In this document: piece after piece, positions 6,937 through 13,743 of the stretch | How positions within the stretch are numbered: the first letter of the stretch is position 1 | Layout of the letters: each line of letters opens with the position of its first letter | Made by a program: the position numbers and the translations under genes | The notes under the pieces: generated by a model | The model's input: the letters and a program-made list of their open reading frames with translations, nothing else | Told to the model about the DNA's origin: nothing | Database searches by the model: none | NCBI GenBank assembly: GCA_002342225.1 | Contig: DDPO01000043.1 | Span: 1 to 13,743 of the forward strand | DNA from: Bdellovibrionaceae bacterium UBA2466 | GTDB lineage: Bacteria; Bdellovibrionota; FAC87; UBA2466 | Direction: 5' to 3' | Length of the DNA: 13,743 nucleotides

Positions 6937-8436
6937 AGTTGCAGTGATTTCCCCTAATGTACTGTGAGATTTTACTGCAGACAAAATCGCAGGAACTATG
7001 TTTTTCCCTTCAGTCGCCGCTTTGTGAAGTTCCTTTTGCGCCTCTTCATGTTTTTTCTGATCTCGATTTTGCCTGAAAGCTTTGAGCCTTTGAACCTGCT
7101 CTTTTTCAATTTTAGGATCAATGGATAGAACCGGAGGAAGTTGTGATTCTTTTTGTTGAAATGAATTTAAACCTACAACAATTCTCTTTTTGTTCTCAAT
7201 ATCCATTTGATATTCATAGGCCGCTTCTTGAATAAGTCCTTGCTGCCAGCCCTCTTCGATACATTTTACGACTCCCCCCTTGGTTTCGATCGTTTCAATC
7301 ATTTTTCGAGCTTCGTTCTCGATAGAGTCTGTTAAAGACTCAACAGCGAAGCTGCCTCCGAAGGGGTCTACAATCGAAGGAATAGCCGATTCATAAGCAA
7401 TCACTTGTTGAGTTCTAAGAGCTAATAAAGCCGCCTCGGAGGTCGGTAGACCCAAAGCCTCATCTCTAGAATTGGTGTGGATAGATTGAGCTCCCCCAAG
7501 GGCTGCTGCTAAACACTGCAGAGTCACTCGAACGACATTGGTATCGATTTGAACAGGAATCAGTGTGCTTCCTGCAGTTTGTGCGTGGAATCTAAGTAAA
7601 AGGGACTTTTTGTCTTGAGGTTTGTATCGCTCCTCAATCAGTTTCGCCCAAAGTCTCCTTGCTGCTCTGAATTTTGCGACTTCCTCGAGAAAATCATTGT
7701 GAACATTAAAAAAGAAAGAAAGTCTTGGAGCAAAGTCATCAATTTTTAAACCTCGATCGATGGCCGCCTGCACGTAAGTCAGACCATCAGCTAGAGTAAA
7801 AGCAACTTCTTGTACCGCAGTACTTCCAGCCTCTCGAATGTGATAACCACTAATAGAAATGGTATTCCATTCGGGAACTTCATTTTTGCAGAATTCAAAC
7901 AGATCGGTGGCTATCTTAAGACTCGGAGAAGGGGGAAAAATATAGGTTCCCCGAGCTATATATTCTTTAAGAACATCATTTTGAATAGTGCCTTTAAGTT
8001 TGTTTCTGGGGACTCCATTTTTTTCTGCAACTCCTAGATAAAGACATAGAAGAATTGCAGCTGTTGCGTTGATGGTCATGGAAGTTGAAACCTGATCTAA
8101 TGGGATTTGATTGAGAACGATTTCCATGTCCTCGAGAGAGCTAATCGCGACACCCACTCGGCCTACTTCTCCTTGTGCCAAAGCATGATCGGAATCATAG
8201 CCCATCTGTGTGGGGAGATCGAAAGCAATACTCAAGCCCGTTATGCCTTGGGAAAGTAAATAGCGATATCGCTCGTTTGAACTTTTTGCATCGCCAAAAC
8301 CTGCATATTGGCGCATGGTCCATACTTTTTTAGTGTACATCGTGGGGTGGATGCCTCGAGTGAAGGGAAAAGCCCCAGGAGCCTCGAGAGATTGATTGGC
8401 TGTGTCCTTTGCCTGATAGATCGATTTCTTTTCCAT
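6904..8436 (-). CDS. Methylmalonyl-CoA mutase, large (catalytic) subunit without B12 domain
   Basis: Adenosylcobalamin-dependent mutase converting (R)-methylmalonyl-CoA to succinyl-CoA, the last step of propionyl-CoA oxidation. At 510 residues it contains only the substrate-binding TIM barrel: [22 protein letters not shown] (27-48), [13 protein letters not shown] (71-83), [24 protein letters not shown] (149-172), SGYHIREAG (196-204), FFNVHNDF and the HAQTAGSTL loop. The C-terminal cobalamin domain (DxHxxG) of fused enzymes is absent, so a separate small subunit must be encoded elsewhere. The substrate residues point to methylmalonyl-CoA rather than isobutyryl-CoA: Y44 matches Y89 and R162 matches R207 of the Propionibacterium enzyme (alignment from memory), and Y198/H199 match the active-site pair. 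The gene is divergent from leucine dehydrogenase and convergent with murJ. ATG 8436 has no Shine-Dalgarno. Confidence 0.93.
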   Translation of the reverse strand: MEKKSIYQAKDTANQSLEAPGAFPFTRGIHPTMYTKKVWTMRQYAGFGDAKSSNERYRYLLSQGITGLSIAFDLPTQMGYDSDHALAQGEVGRVGVAISSLEDMEIVLNQIPLDQVSTSMTINATAAILLCLYLGVAEKNGVPRNKLKGTIQNDVLKEYIARGTYIFPPSPSLKIATDLFEFCKNEVPEWNTISISGYHIREAGSTAVQEVAFTLADGLTYVQAAIDRGLKIDDFAPRLSFFFNVHNDFLEEVAKFRAARRLWAKLIEERYKPQDKKSLLLRFHAQTAGSTLIPVQIDTNVVRVTLQCLAAALGGAQSIHTNSRDEALGLPTSEAALLALRTQQVIAYESAIPSIVDPFGGSFAVESLTDSIENEARKMIETIETKGGVVKCIEEGWQQGLIQEAAYEYQMDIENKKRIVVGLNSFQQKESQLPPVLSIDPKIEKEQVQRLKAFRQNRDQKKHEEAQKELHKAATEGKNIVPAILSAVKSHSTLGEITATLEKIFGRHRP

Positions 8437-8442
8437 AGCGCC

Positions 8443-8472
8443 ATATTAGGTAAAAAAGGGGGGGGATGGCAA
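8443..8472 (-). promoter_or_regulatory. Putative mutase promoter with G8/A6 tract in the spacer
   Basis: On the minus strand, TTGCCA (8472-8467; 5 of 6 matches to the -35 consensus) is followed by an 18-bp spacer and TAATAT (8448-8443; 4 of 6 to the -10). ATG 8436 begins 6 nt after the -10, so transcription would start at or next to the start codon, implying a leaderless mRNA. The spacer contains eight consecutive C and six T on this strand (8458-8465 and 8452-8457 as G and A on the plus strand), a configuration in which slippage would change spacer length. Confidence 0.35.
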
Positions 8473-8480
8473 AACCTTTC

Positions 8481-8500
8481 TTGTGGGAATTTTGACACAA
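8481..8500. promoter_or_regulatory. Imperfect inverted repeat TTGTG-N10-CACAA, possible operator
   Basis: Five-base arms TTGTG (8481-8485) and CACAA (8496-8500) flank a 10-bp centre, overlapping a perfect TTGACA (8492-8497) for which no good -10 is found. The site lies in the middle of the divergent mutase/leucine dehydrogenase region, where a shared regulator could act. Arms this short can occur by chance. Confidence 0.2.
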
Positions 8501-8520
8501 TCAAAGAGGCCATTAGGAAG

Positions 8521-8549
8521 TTGAAGGTGGTCAATGACCTTGCTAGATT
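8521..8549 (+). promoter_or_regulatory. Putative leucine dehydrogenase promoter with palindrome in the spacer
   Basis: TTGAAG (8521-8526), 17-bp spacer, TAGATT (8544-8549), each matching four of six consensus bases; the predicted start lies about 40 nt before the ATG. The spacer holds the perfect palindrome GGTCA-A-TGACC (8529-8539), and a third half-site GGTCA recurs at 8569-8573. A repressor bound there would occlude RNA polymerase. The regulator is not identifiable from the sequence. Confidence 0.3.
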
Positions 8550-8594
8550 ACCCCTTTTGCCCTTTGAGGGTCATCGAGGTATAGGAGTCTTGTG

Positions 8595-9701
8595 ATGACA
8601 AAGCTTGAAACGATATTTTCGGGTGAACATGAAGAGGTTGTCTTTTGTAATGATAAGGCTAGCGGACTAAAATGTCTTATTGCTATTCACAACACACAGT
8701 TGGGACCAGCCTTGGGTGGTTGTCGGATGTGGAATTACGAAACGGTCGATCAGGCACTTGAAGATGTATTAAGGCTTTCAAAAGGAATGACCTACAAAGC
8801 AGCTGTTGCTGGGCTTAACTTAGGAGGCGGAAAAGCAGTTATTATCGCAGATCCCAAAAAGGATAAGTCAGAAGCCCTTTTTCGATCTTATGGAACTTTT
8901 GTGGAGTCTCTAAACGGCAGATACATAACAGCCGAGGATGTAGGTACCGATGTGAACGACATGGAGTACATCTTTATGGAAACTTCTAATGTCGTTGGAG
9001 TTGCTGAAACTCATGGTGGGTCTGGAGATCCTTCGCCTTGGACTGCTAAAGGCGTTCTCGAAGGCTTAAGAGCTTGTGTGGAGCATCGATTACAAAAAAC
9101 AAGTCTCGAAGGTCTTAGAGTGGCTGTGCAAGGGGCAGGGCATGTGGGAGCCTATTTAGTCGACTTTTTCCTCAAAGAGGGAATGCATGTATTTGTTTGT
9201 GATATCGATAGTTCGAAAACGAAGATTTTATCAGACCGGCCCAATGTAACTGTCGTCAGTACAGATGATATCTATGAAGTCGATGCTGATATTTTTTGCC
9301 CCTCAGCTCTAGGCGCTGTGATTAACGAAAAAACCCTTCCAAAACTAAAGTGCAAGATTGTCGCTGGAAGTGCCAATAACCAGCTCGCAACAACTGAGTG
9401 TGGCGATGAGTTGTTCAAAAGAAAAATAACTTATGCTCCTGATTACGCAATCAATGCGGGTGGTTTGATGAATGTTTCGATTGAGTTTGAAGGTTACGAT
9501 GAGAGACGAGCCAATCGAATGATGAGAAACATTTATTATGTTATGAAGACTATTTTGCAACATTCTCACGTGGAACACCTACCTGAATATAAATGTGCTG
9601 ACCGAGTAGCACAAAAAAGAATTGCCGAAATCAGTCGATTGAGAGGTCGATTTATTGGTAACGCGAAGCCTTCGTTTCCGGGAAGAATTGTTCGAAGATG
9701 A
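8595..9701 (+). CDS. ldh: Leucine dehydrogenase (Glu/Leu/Phe/Val dehydrogenase family)
   Basis: Cytosolic NAD-dependent oxidative deaminase of branched-chain amino acids to 2-oxoacids and ammonia. The 368 residues match Bacillus leucine dehydrogenase in length and motifs: LGPALGGCRMW (36-46), GMTYK with K68, GLNLGGGK with catalytic K80, and ITAEDVGTD with D115, at the same numbering as the Bacillus enzyme. The Rossmann motif is VQGAGHVG, with an acidic residue after the second strand (VCDID) favouring NAD. SANNQL and APDYAINAGGLMNV complete the signature. Phenylalanine or valine preference cannot be excluded. AGGAG at 8583-8587, 7 nt before ATG 8595, decides the start over the adjacent GTG 8592. 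The gene heads a plus-strand run; the next start is 15 nt downstream. It is divergent from methylmalonyl-CoA mutase, which oxidises the propionyl-CoA made from valine and isoleucine. Confidence 0.9.
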   Translation: MTKLETIFSGEHEEVVFCNDKASGLKCLIAIHNTQLGPALGGCRMWNYETVDQALEDVLRLSKGMTYKAAVAGLNLGGGKAVIIADPKKDKSEALFRSYGTFVESLNGRYITAEDVGTDVNDMEYIFMETSNVVGVAETHGGSGDPSPWTAKGVLEGLRACVEHRLQKTSLEGLRVAVQGAGHVGAYLVDFFLKEGMHVFVCDIDSSKTKILSDRPNVTVVSTDDIYEVDADIFCPSALGAVINEKTLPKLKCKIVAGSANNQLATTECGDELFKRKITYAPDYAINAGGLMNVSIEFEGYDERRANRMMRNIYYVMKTILQHSHVEHLPEYKCADRVAQKRIAEISRLRGRFIGNAKPSFPGRIVRR

Positions 9702-9716
9702 TTCAAAGGAGAAATT

Positions 9717-10880
9717 ATGTCTGAAAAAAAGGGACGTTTTGAGACCCTAGCTGTTCACGCAGGTGTGAAACCCGATCCCAGCACTGGCGCTATTATGACT
9801 CCTATTTTCGCAACGAGTACTTATGTGCAAGTGTCTCCTGGTAAACATCAGGGGTATGATTACTCCAGAACTCACAATCCCACTCGGACGGCCTTGGAGA
9901 CTTCGTTGGCGGCGCTTGAGGGGGGAAAACATGCTTTAGCATTATCCAGCGGCTGTACCGGAACAGATATTCTTATGCACCTCTTGGAAGTCGGTGACCA
10001 TGTCGTTTCTGTGGATGATGTTTATGGGGGAACCAGCCGTCTTTTTAGAACTATTTGGGCTAAACACGGGGTGGAAACCTCATTTGCCGACTTAACCAGC
10101 AGGCCTCTTACCGATTTTGCAACTTCAAAAACTAAGATGGTTTGGATCGAAACCCCAACAAACCCCCTTTTAAAAATTATAGATATTGAAAAAGTTGTGG
10201 CAGCAGCAAAAAAATTGCCTACGAAACCTATTGTGGTGGTGGATAACACTTTTGCGAGCCCCTACTATCAAAGCCCCCTAGAACTCGGTGCCGATGTGGT
10301 TCTGCACTCGACCACAAAATACATCAATGGTCACAGCGACGTTGTCGGAGGAGCTGTTATCACCAACGATCAATCACTTTTAAGTCGTCTTCATCACATT
10401 CAAAACTCAATTGGTGGGGTGCCAGGACCTTTTGATGCATTCTTAGTGCTTCGAGGGATTAAGACTCTTGCTCTTCGAATGAAACGCCACGGGGAAAACG
10501 CATTTGAACTAGCCAAATGGCTCGAGCAGCATCCAGCAGTTGATAAAGTGCTTTATCCCGGTCTTGAGTCTCATCCTCAACATGCCATTGCTAAAAAACA
10601 GATGAAAGGCTTTGGAGGGATGATTACTTTCTTTATCAAGGGAAATTTAGAAAATGCTCGAAAATTCCTGGAAGCTGTAAAAGTTTTTGCGTTAGCTGAA
10701 AGCTTAGGCGGAGTCGAGTCTCTAGTAGACCATCCGGCCATTATGACTCATGCATCTATTCCTGCTGAAACCCGAAAGGCACTAGGGATTAGCGATAATT
10801 TGATTCGATTGTCTGTTGGAATAGAAGCCATTGAAGATCTCAAAGAGGATCTCGATAACGCACTTAAACTCTCTCAATAG
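9717..10880 (+). CDS. Cystathionine gamma-lyase / gamma-synthase (Cys/Met-metabolism PLP enzyme)
   Basis: Cytosolic PLP enzyme of fold type I that makes or cleaves cystathionine; the lyase yields cysteine, 2-oxobutyrate and ammonia. Its 387 residues have family length and motifs: YDYSRTHNPTR (47-57; Y49 and R51 contact the neighbour subunit's PLP), VDDVYGGT (99-106, ring-stacking Y103), VWIETPTNP (142-150), VVDNTFASPYYQ (D176), and the Schiff-base lysine K201 in HSTTKYINGHSDVVGG. AESLGGVESLVDHPAIMTHAS is typical. Many stretches (YPGLESHPQH, TFFIKG, SDNLIRLSVG) look closer to gamma-lyase than to E. coli MetB, but the activities are not reliably separable by sequence. The phosphate-loop motif is the unusual SSGCTG instead of SGM/LxA. 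AAAGGAG (9705-9711) sits 5 nt before the ATG. It is probably co-transcribed with leucine dehydrogenase. Confidence 0.9.
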   Translation: MSEKKGRFETLAVHAGVKPDPSTGAIMTPIFATSTYVQVSPGKHQGYDYSRTHNPTRTALETSLAALEGGKHALALSSGCTGTDILMHLLEVGDHVVSVDDVYGGTSRLFRTIWAKHGVETSFADLTSRPLTDFATSKTKMVWIETPTNPLLKIIDIEKVVAAAKKLPTKPIVVVDNTFASPYYQSPLELGADVVLHSTTKYINGHSDVVGGAVITNDQSLLSRLHHIQNSIGGVPGPFDAFLVLRGIKTLALRMKRHGENAFELAKWLEQHPAVDKVLYPGLESHPQHAIAKKQMKGFGGMITFFIKGNLENARKFLEAVKVFALAESLGGVESLVDHPAIMTHASIPAETRKALGISDNLIRLSVGIEAIEDLKEDLDNALKLSQ

Positions 10881-10883
10881 AAC

Positions 10884-10912
10884 TTTAAGAAATCAAAAGC
10901 TTGGGCGATAAT
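10884..10912 (+). promoter_or_regulatory. Possible internal promoter for the QEGLA-family gene
   Basis: In the 37-nt gap after the cystathionine gene, TTTAAG (10884-10889), a 17-bp spacer and GATAAT (10907-10912, 5 of 6 matches) lie directly before ATG 10918. Transcription would begin near the ATG, so the message would be leaderless; no Shine-Dalgarno is seen in the gap. The -35 match is weak. Confidence 0.25.
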
Positions 10913-10917
10913 AGACC

Positions 10918-12204
10918 ATGGCCAAAATTGTGCCCAAAAAGAATCTTATTGGTACTCTCACTGAGGCCAGTGGAGTATTTAAGGCTTGTGCAAGGAAAAG
11001 CAAAATCCTAGCAGCTTTGGCTTGGAAGCCCGAAGTAGTTCATGAATTCTATCTTAAAAAGGAATCTGTACTTCCAAAGCCCACTTATTCGATTGATAAA
11101 AAAGAGATTAGCGATCTTTTAGTGGCTTTAAAAGAAATCGAGCTCAAGCTGAAAGGCGATCATCCCATGCTGGCCTGGCTTCGAAGAACCTTGGAGTCTT
11201 ATCAGCAAGGACTTTCATTACTGGTTTCAGTGGGTACCGATAGTTTTTTTGAGATCTCTAGCCAAATGTACGGAAACTCAAAAACAAAACTCTTTAAGGG
11301 TGAAACCACTAATCTTGATTTAGCTCGAGCTATTTCCCAAAGGATATCAGTCTGCTCGCTCAATGATATTGGGGAGTCTTTTGTTCAAAAAAGTGCCGCC
11401 GAGTTTGCAAGCTCACTCGAGGAACGGATCAAAAAACGAGCTCCAATGATCCCTTTGAAAGTAGAAGTGACCGACACCATAGCTTCGAAAGTGGTTGCAG
11501 GCATGAACAAAGTGAAGCTAAGAAAAGATGCTAGGTTCTCTGACCTTGAGTTAGATGCGCTTTGGAACCACGAAGTCGAATCTCACTGTTTAACTGCTCA
11601 CAATGGAAATCGCCATGAGAACGCTGATTTTTTGTCTGCGGGTGGTCCCAGAACTACCATGACTCAAGAAGGACTTGCTGTTTTTTACGAAGTCTATGCT
11701 CATACCATGTCTCAACTGCGATTCTTGTCTCTATGTAATAGAGTAGAAGCAGTAAGTTTAGTAGAAAATGGGGCTTCATTTCTCGATGTCTATCGTTGGT
11801 ACAAAGAGAGAACTGAAAGTTCACTGGATGCCTTTTTTAATACACAGAGAATATTTCGGGGAGCTAATCTCTCGGGTGGCGGGCCTTTCACCAAAGATGT
11901 AGTCTACTTGCCCGGGCTTTTAAGCGTTTATAATTTTTTAAAGTATGCAGTAAAAAACCAGAACCGCGTTTTAGTGGAAACTTTAGTTTGCGGAAGAATG
12001 GCTCTTGAAGATGTAAGTACTTTGGCTTGGTTACGTACTCATGGGGTAATTAATCCCCCACATTTTATTCCAGATTGGTTAAAAAATTGGGAAGGTCTTC
12101 TTAGTTTCTTCAGTCTTACGGCTGTTTTCGACGGGTTAGATCTTACAAATATACAGGACTATTTTGATGAACATTTGCTTCATGATTGGGATGTTGCTAT
12201 TTAA
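10918..12204 (+). CDS. DUF1704 / QEGLA-motif protein, putative zinc metallopeptidase (MATCAP-related)
   Basis: Belongs to the family named for its QEGLA motif (TIGR02421/DUF1704, 'flavohemoglobin expression-modulating' in some databases). The 428-residue protein has HEVESH (218-223), an HExxxH zinc-site pattern, followed 27 residues later by TQEGLAVFYE (249-258), whose glutamate E251 would be the third ligand. Eukaryotic relatives (MATCAP) are tubulin carboxypeptidases of this architecture; bacterial substrates are not established to my knowledge. N-terminal family features include LAWLRRTLESY and the FFEISSQMYGNSKTK stretch (110-124). No signal peptide or membrane segment is visible, so it is probably cytosolic. 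It lies 37 nt after the cystathionine enzyme, and its TAA overlaps the ATG of the next gene (TAATG), indicating a shared message with rlmI. Peptidase activity is inferred. Confidence 0.85.
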   Translation: MAKIVPKKNLIGTLTEASGVFKACARKSKILAALAWKPEVVHEFYLKKESVLPKPTYSIDKKEISDLLVALKEIELKLKGDHPMLAWLRRTLESYQQGLSLLVSVGTDSFFEISSQMYGNSKTKLFKGETTNLDLARAISQRISVCSLNDIGESFVQKSAAEFASSLEERIKKRAPMIPLKVEVTDTIASKVVAGMNKVKLRKDARFSDLELDALWNHEVESHCLTAHNGNRHENADFLSAGGPRTTMTQEGLAVFYEVYAHTMSQLRFLSLCNRVEAVSLVENGASFLDVYRWYKERTESSLDAFFNTQRIFRGANLSGGGPFTKDVVYLPGLLSVYNFLKYAVKNQNRVLVETLVCGRMALEDVSTLAWLRTHGVINPPHFIPDWLKNWEGLLSFFSLTAVFDGLDLTNIQDYFDEHLLHDWDVAI

Positions 12205-13346
12205 TGAAAATACGTAGATATCAAATTAAGAAAGAAGTTGAAAATATTTTAAAGCAGGGTCATCCATGGATCTTCAAAAGCCATTTAAGTAGTGCCGCTG
12301 ATATTTTTAAAACAGGAGATTTGTTGTCTTTAGTGAATGCTGCAAATGAGATTGTGGCTTATGGATACTTTGAACGGGATTCTTTGATTGCAATTCGAGT
12401 GATAAAGTTTGGAAAAACTGCTCCCGATGCGATCTGGTTCAAAAACAAACTACTTAAAAGCTTGAGCAAAAGAGAAAATATCAAGCAATACACTGAAGGT
12501 TTTCGTGCCCTTCACGGTGAAAACGATGGCTTTCCAGGAATAGTTTTTGATGTTTATAAAAAAATGGGAGTGCTACAAACCTATGTCCCATCCGTTGACC
12601 CTTTGGGCAGATATATAGCCTCTGTGTTGAGGCATGAATTAAATTTAGATACTGTTTTATGGAAAGAGCCGTCTCGACGAAAAAAAGCTGGCAAGACACG
12701 AATATTGTACGGCAAAGAGCCAAAGCTGATCATTGTTCGCGAGGGTAAGCTCAAAGTGGCAGTAGATGTAAGCGAGGGTCAAAAAAGTGGTACTTTCTTA
12801 GATCTGAGAGGATTAAGAAAGTTTTTGTCTCTTCAAAATCTAAAGGGTAAAAAAGTTTTAAATCTTTTTTCTTATACCGGAACTTTAGGTCTAGCAGCTG
12901 AAGTAGCGGGAGCTAGCGAAATTTGGAATGTAGATATTGCTCAAGGAGCCTTAAAGTTTTCAGAGACTCATCATAGTTTAGACAAAAAGAAATATCGTTA
13001 TATCTCGGCCGATGTTTTCAAGTGGGTGGATAGTCTTCCCCCACATGAGCGCTTTGATGTTTTGATTGTCGATCCACCTTCAATGGCGAGTGAAACTAAA
13101 CAAGTTCCGGTGGCTTTAAAAGCCTACAACCGGATTTATAAAAGACTACTCCCCCACTTGAAACCGGGCGGAATGATGATTGTTTGTTGTTGCACTTCTC
13201 GAATTTCGAGAAAACAATTCACCGATAATGCTAAGAAGGCTTTAATTTCTAGCCTGCCTAAAATGAAGTCTATACAGCCTGAAGATGATCATCCTGTTGG
13301 TTTCCCAGAAGGGGACTATCTCAAAATGCTAATTTTTTCGAAGTAA
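12204..13346 (+). CDS. rlmI: RlmI-like class I SAM-dependent rRNA methyltransferase
   Basis: Likely 23S rRNA cytosine-C5 methyltransferase (E. coli RlmI modifies C1962). The 380 residues show an N-terminal PUA-like RNA-binding domain (about 1-70, with GHPWIFKSHL at 19-28), a middle domain ending in the LHGENDGFPGIVFD motif (103-116), and a Rossmann methyltransferase domain from about 188. Motifs there are SEGQKSGTFLDLR (190-202), SAM motif I VLNLFSYTGTLGLAA (218-232), D244 as acidic loop, VDPPSM (289-294), the cysteine cluster VCCCTS (327-332), where the m5C nucleophile is expected, and the closing DHPVGFPEGDYLK. Start ATG 12204 overlaps the preceding stop; the TTG at 12186 would only add six residues not expected in the family. 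The gene is translationally coupled to the QEGLA gene and ends 4 nt from the convergent outer-membrane gene. Confidence 0.9.
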   Translation: MKIRRYQIKKEVENILKQGHPWIFKSHLSSAADIFKTGDLLSLVNAANEIVAYGYFERDSLIAIRVIKFGKTAPDAIWFKNKLLKSLSKRENIKQYTEGFRALHGENDGFPGIVFDVYKKMGVLQTYVPSVDPLGRYIASVLRHELNLDTVLWKEPSRRKKAGKTRILYGKEPKLIIVREGKLKVAVDVSEGQKSGTFLDLRGLRKFLSLQNLKGKKVLNLFSYTGTLGLAAEVAGASEIWNVDIAQGALKFSETHHSLDKKKYRYISADVFKWVDSLPPHERFDVLIVDPPSMASETKQVPVALKAYNRIYKRLLPHLKPGGMMIVCCCTSRISRKQFTDNAKKALISSLPKMKSIQPEDDHPVGFPEGDYLKMLIFSK

Positions 13347-13353
13347 CCGGTTA
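13344..13353. other. Perfect palindrome TAACCGGTTA joining two convergent stop codons
   Basis: TAA (rlmI stop) and TTA (reverse complement of the barrel gene's TAA stop) are the two ends of one 10-bp palindrome with CCGG in the middle. It is too short and has no U-tract to be called a terminator. Confidence 0.5.
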
Positions 13354-13743
13354 GTTAGGATTAAAGCCAATATTAAGTTGTATTAAGTACCAGCGTTGTT
13401 CGTGTGTTCGAGCTTTGTCTCCTGTTTCAACACCATAACTTGAGAAATGGATTCGAGTATGAGGAGGAAATTCGAAGGTTAATCCATAGGCAAGGTAGCC
13501 CTGATTAGCCCCCATTCGAAGACCAAAAATGGGGTTCTTGAGTTCAGTGCCAGCGTGGAGAAGTTTGATAATATCAGTGTGATCGAATGCATTTCGTAAG
13601 TCAGCGGTTATATTCCAAGTCCAACTTTTGTGAAATGGATAGATTAGCGCGGAGCCGAAGTGGAAGCTCTGTTTGACTGCGTTGGGAGGAAGATGAGATT
13701 CCATAGCTTTGAAGGTGGTGTTTCCAATGTCTTCAGCAGTAGC
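13351..13743 (-). CDS. Outer-membrane beta-barrel-like protein, C-terminal fragment (5' end outside window)
   Basis: The frame is open to the window edge with no start needed at the inner ATG (13704): the codons beyond it (ATAEDIGNTTFKA) continue without a stop. The 130 visible residues alternate polar and hydrophobic positions in barrel-like strands, with aromatic girdle residues: FHFGSALIYPFHKSWTWNITADLRN, then LHAGTELKNPIFGLRMGANQGYLAYGLTFEF, HTRIHFSSYGV and a final YLIQLNIGFNPN strand. The layout (xADLRD..., HLGxE, LRxGxNQGY, GLxxxF, YxxE.G, last strand ending GF) recalls PorV/UPF0164/TraF-like barrels seen in deltaproteobacteria and Bdellovibrionota. Transport or assembly function cannot be told from this fragment. 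It is convergent with rlmI. Confidence 0.7.
   Translation of the reverse strand, partial: ATAEDIGNTTFKAMESHLPPNAVKQSFHFGSALIYPFHKSWTWNITADLRNAFDHTDIIKLLHAGTELKNPIFGLRMGANQGYLAYGLTFEFPPHTRIHFSSYGVETGDKARTHEQRWYLIQLNIGFNPN

Noticed and set aside
8492..8497. Perfect -35 TTGACA upstream of leucine dehydrogenase
   Set aside because: No acceptable -10 at 15-19 bp spacing; the TTGAAG/TAGATT pair further downstream is a better candidate.
8308..8595. Open plus-strand frame of 95 codons ending at the leucine dehydrogenase start
   Set aside because: It is antisense to the well-supported mutase N-terminus and runs through the promoter region, and the product has no recognisable features.
12186..12203. 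TTG 18 nt upstream as start of the rRNA methyltransferase
   Set aside because: It would add six residues inside the previous gene, whereas ATG 12204 forms a TAATG coupling and fits the family N-terminus.
13344..13353. Palindrome at the rlmI end as a bidirectional terminator
   Set aside because: The stem would be at most a few base pairs with no loop or U-tract; it largely follows from facing TAA stop codons.

Overview
The window is a stretch of chromosome from a Gram-negative, moderately AT-rich (by eye) bacterium. It carries twelve protein-coding genes, two of them cut by the window edges. There is no RNA gene, insertion sequence, phage gene or CRISPR array. A split B12-dependent mutase, bactofilin, an FHA-TPR protein, an outer-membrane barrel and several TTG/GTG starts would fit a Bdellovibrionota or other deltaproteobacterium-like genome. 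That placement is inference from gene content only.

Layout. (1) 2-1395, plus: the 3' part of a queuosine-precursor transporter, then a DusC-like tRNA-dihydrouridine synthase; both serve tRNA modification. (2) 5206-1364, minus: a probable operon of a single-pass membrane protein, a bactofilin whose start overlaps it, an FHA-TPR membrane protein and an EamA-family transporter. (3) 5395-6936, plus, divergent from that operon: a MurJ-family flippase lacking several of the charged residues that define E. coli MurJ. (4) 8436-6904, minus: the catalytic large subunit of methylmalonyl-CoA mutase. (5) 8595-13346, plus: leucine dehydrogenase, a cystathionine gamma-lyase/synthase, a QEGLA-family (DUF1704) putative zinc peptidase and an RlmI-like rRNA methyltransferase, closely spaced. 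(6) 13743-13351, minus: the C-terminal end of an outer-membrane beta-barrel-like protein.

Two functional themes stand out. The first is envelope and shape: bactofilin, its overlapping membrane partner and an FHA-TPR scaffold share a 188-bp divergent promoter region with an atypical MurJ. The second is amino-acid catabolism: leucine dehydrogenase and the cystathionine enzyme can feed branched-chain oxoacids and 2-oxobutyrate toward propionyl-CoA. That carbon enters the TCA cycle through the divergently transcribed methylmalonyl-CoA mutase. tRNA and rRNA modification genes (queuosine transporter, Dus, RlmI) flank these blocks.

Genes are densely packed. Two convergent pairs overlap by 32-33 nt, another pair is separated by 4 nt, and one stop/start pair is TAATG. 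The longest gene-free stretch is 188 bp (5207-5394). I saw no convincing rho-independent terminator.
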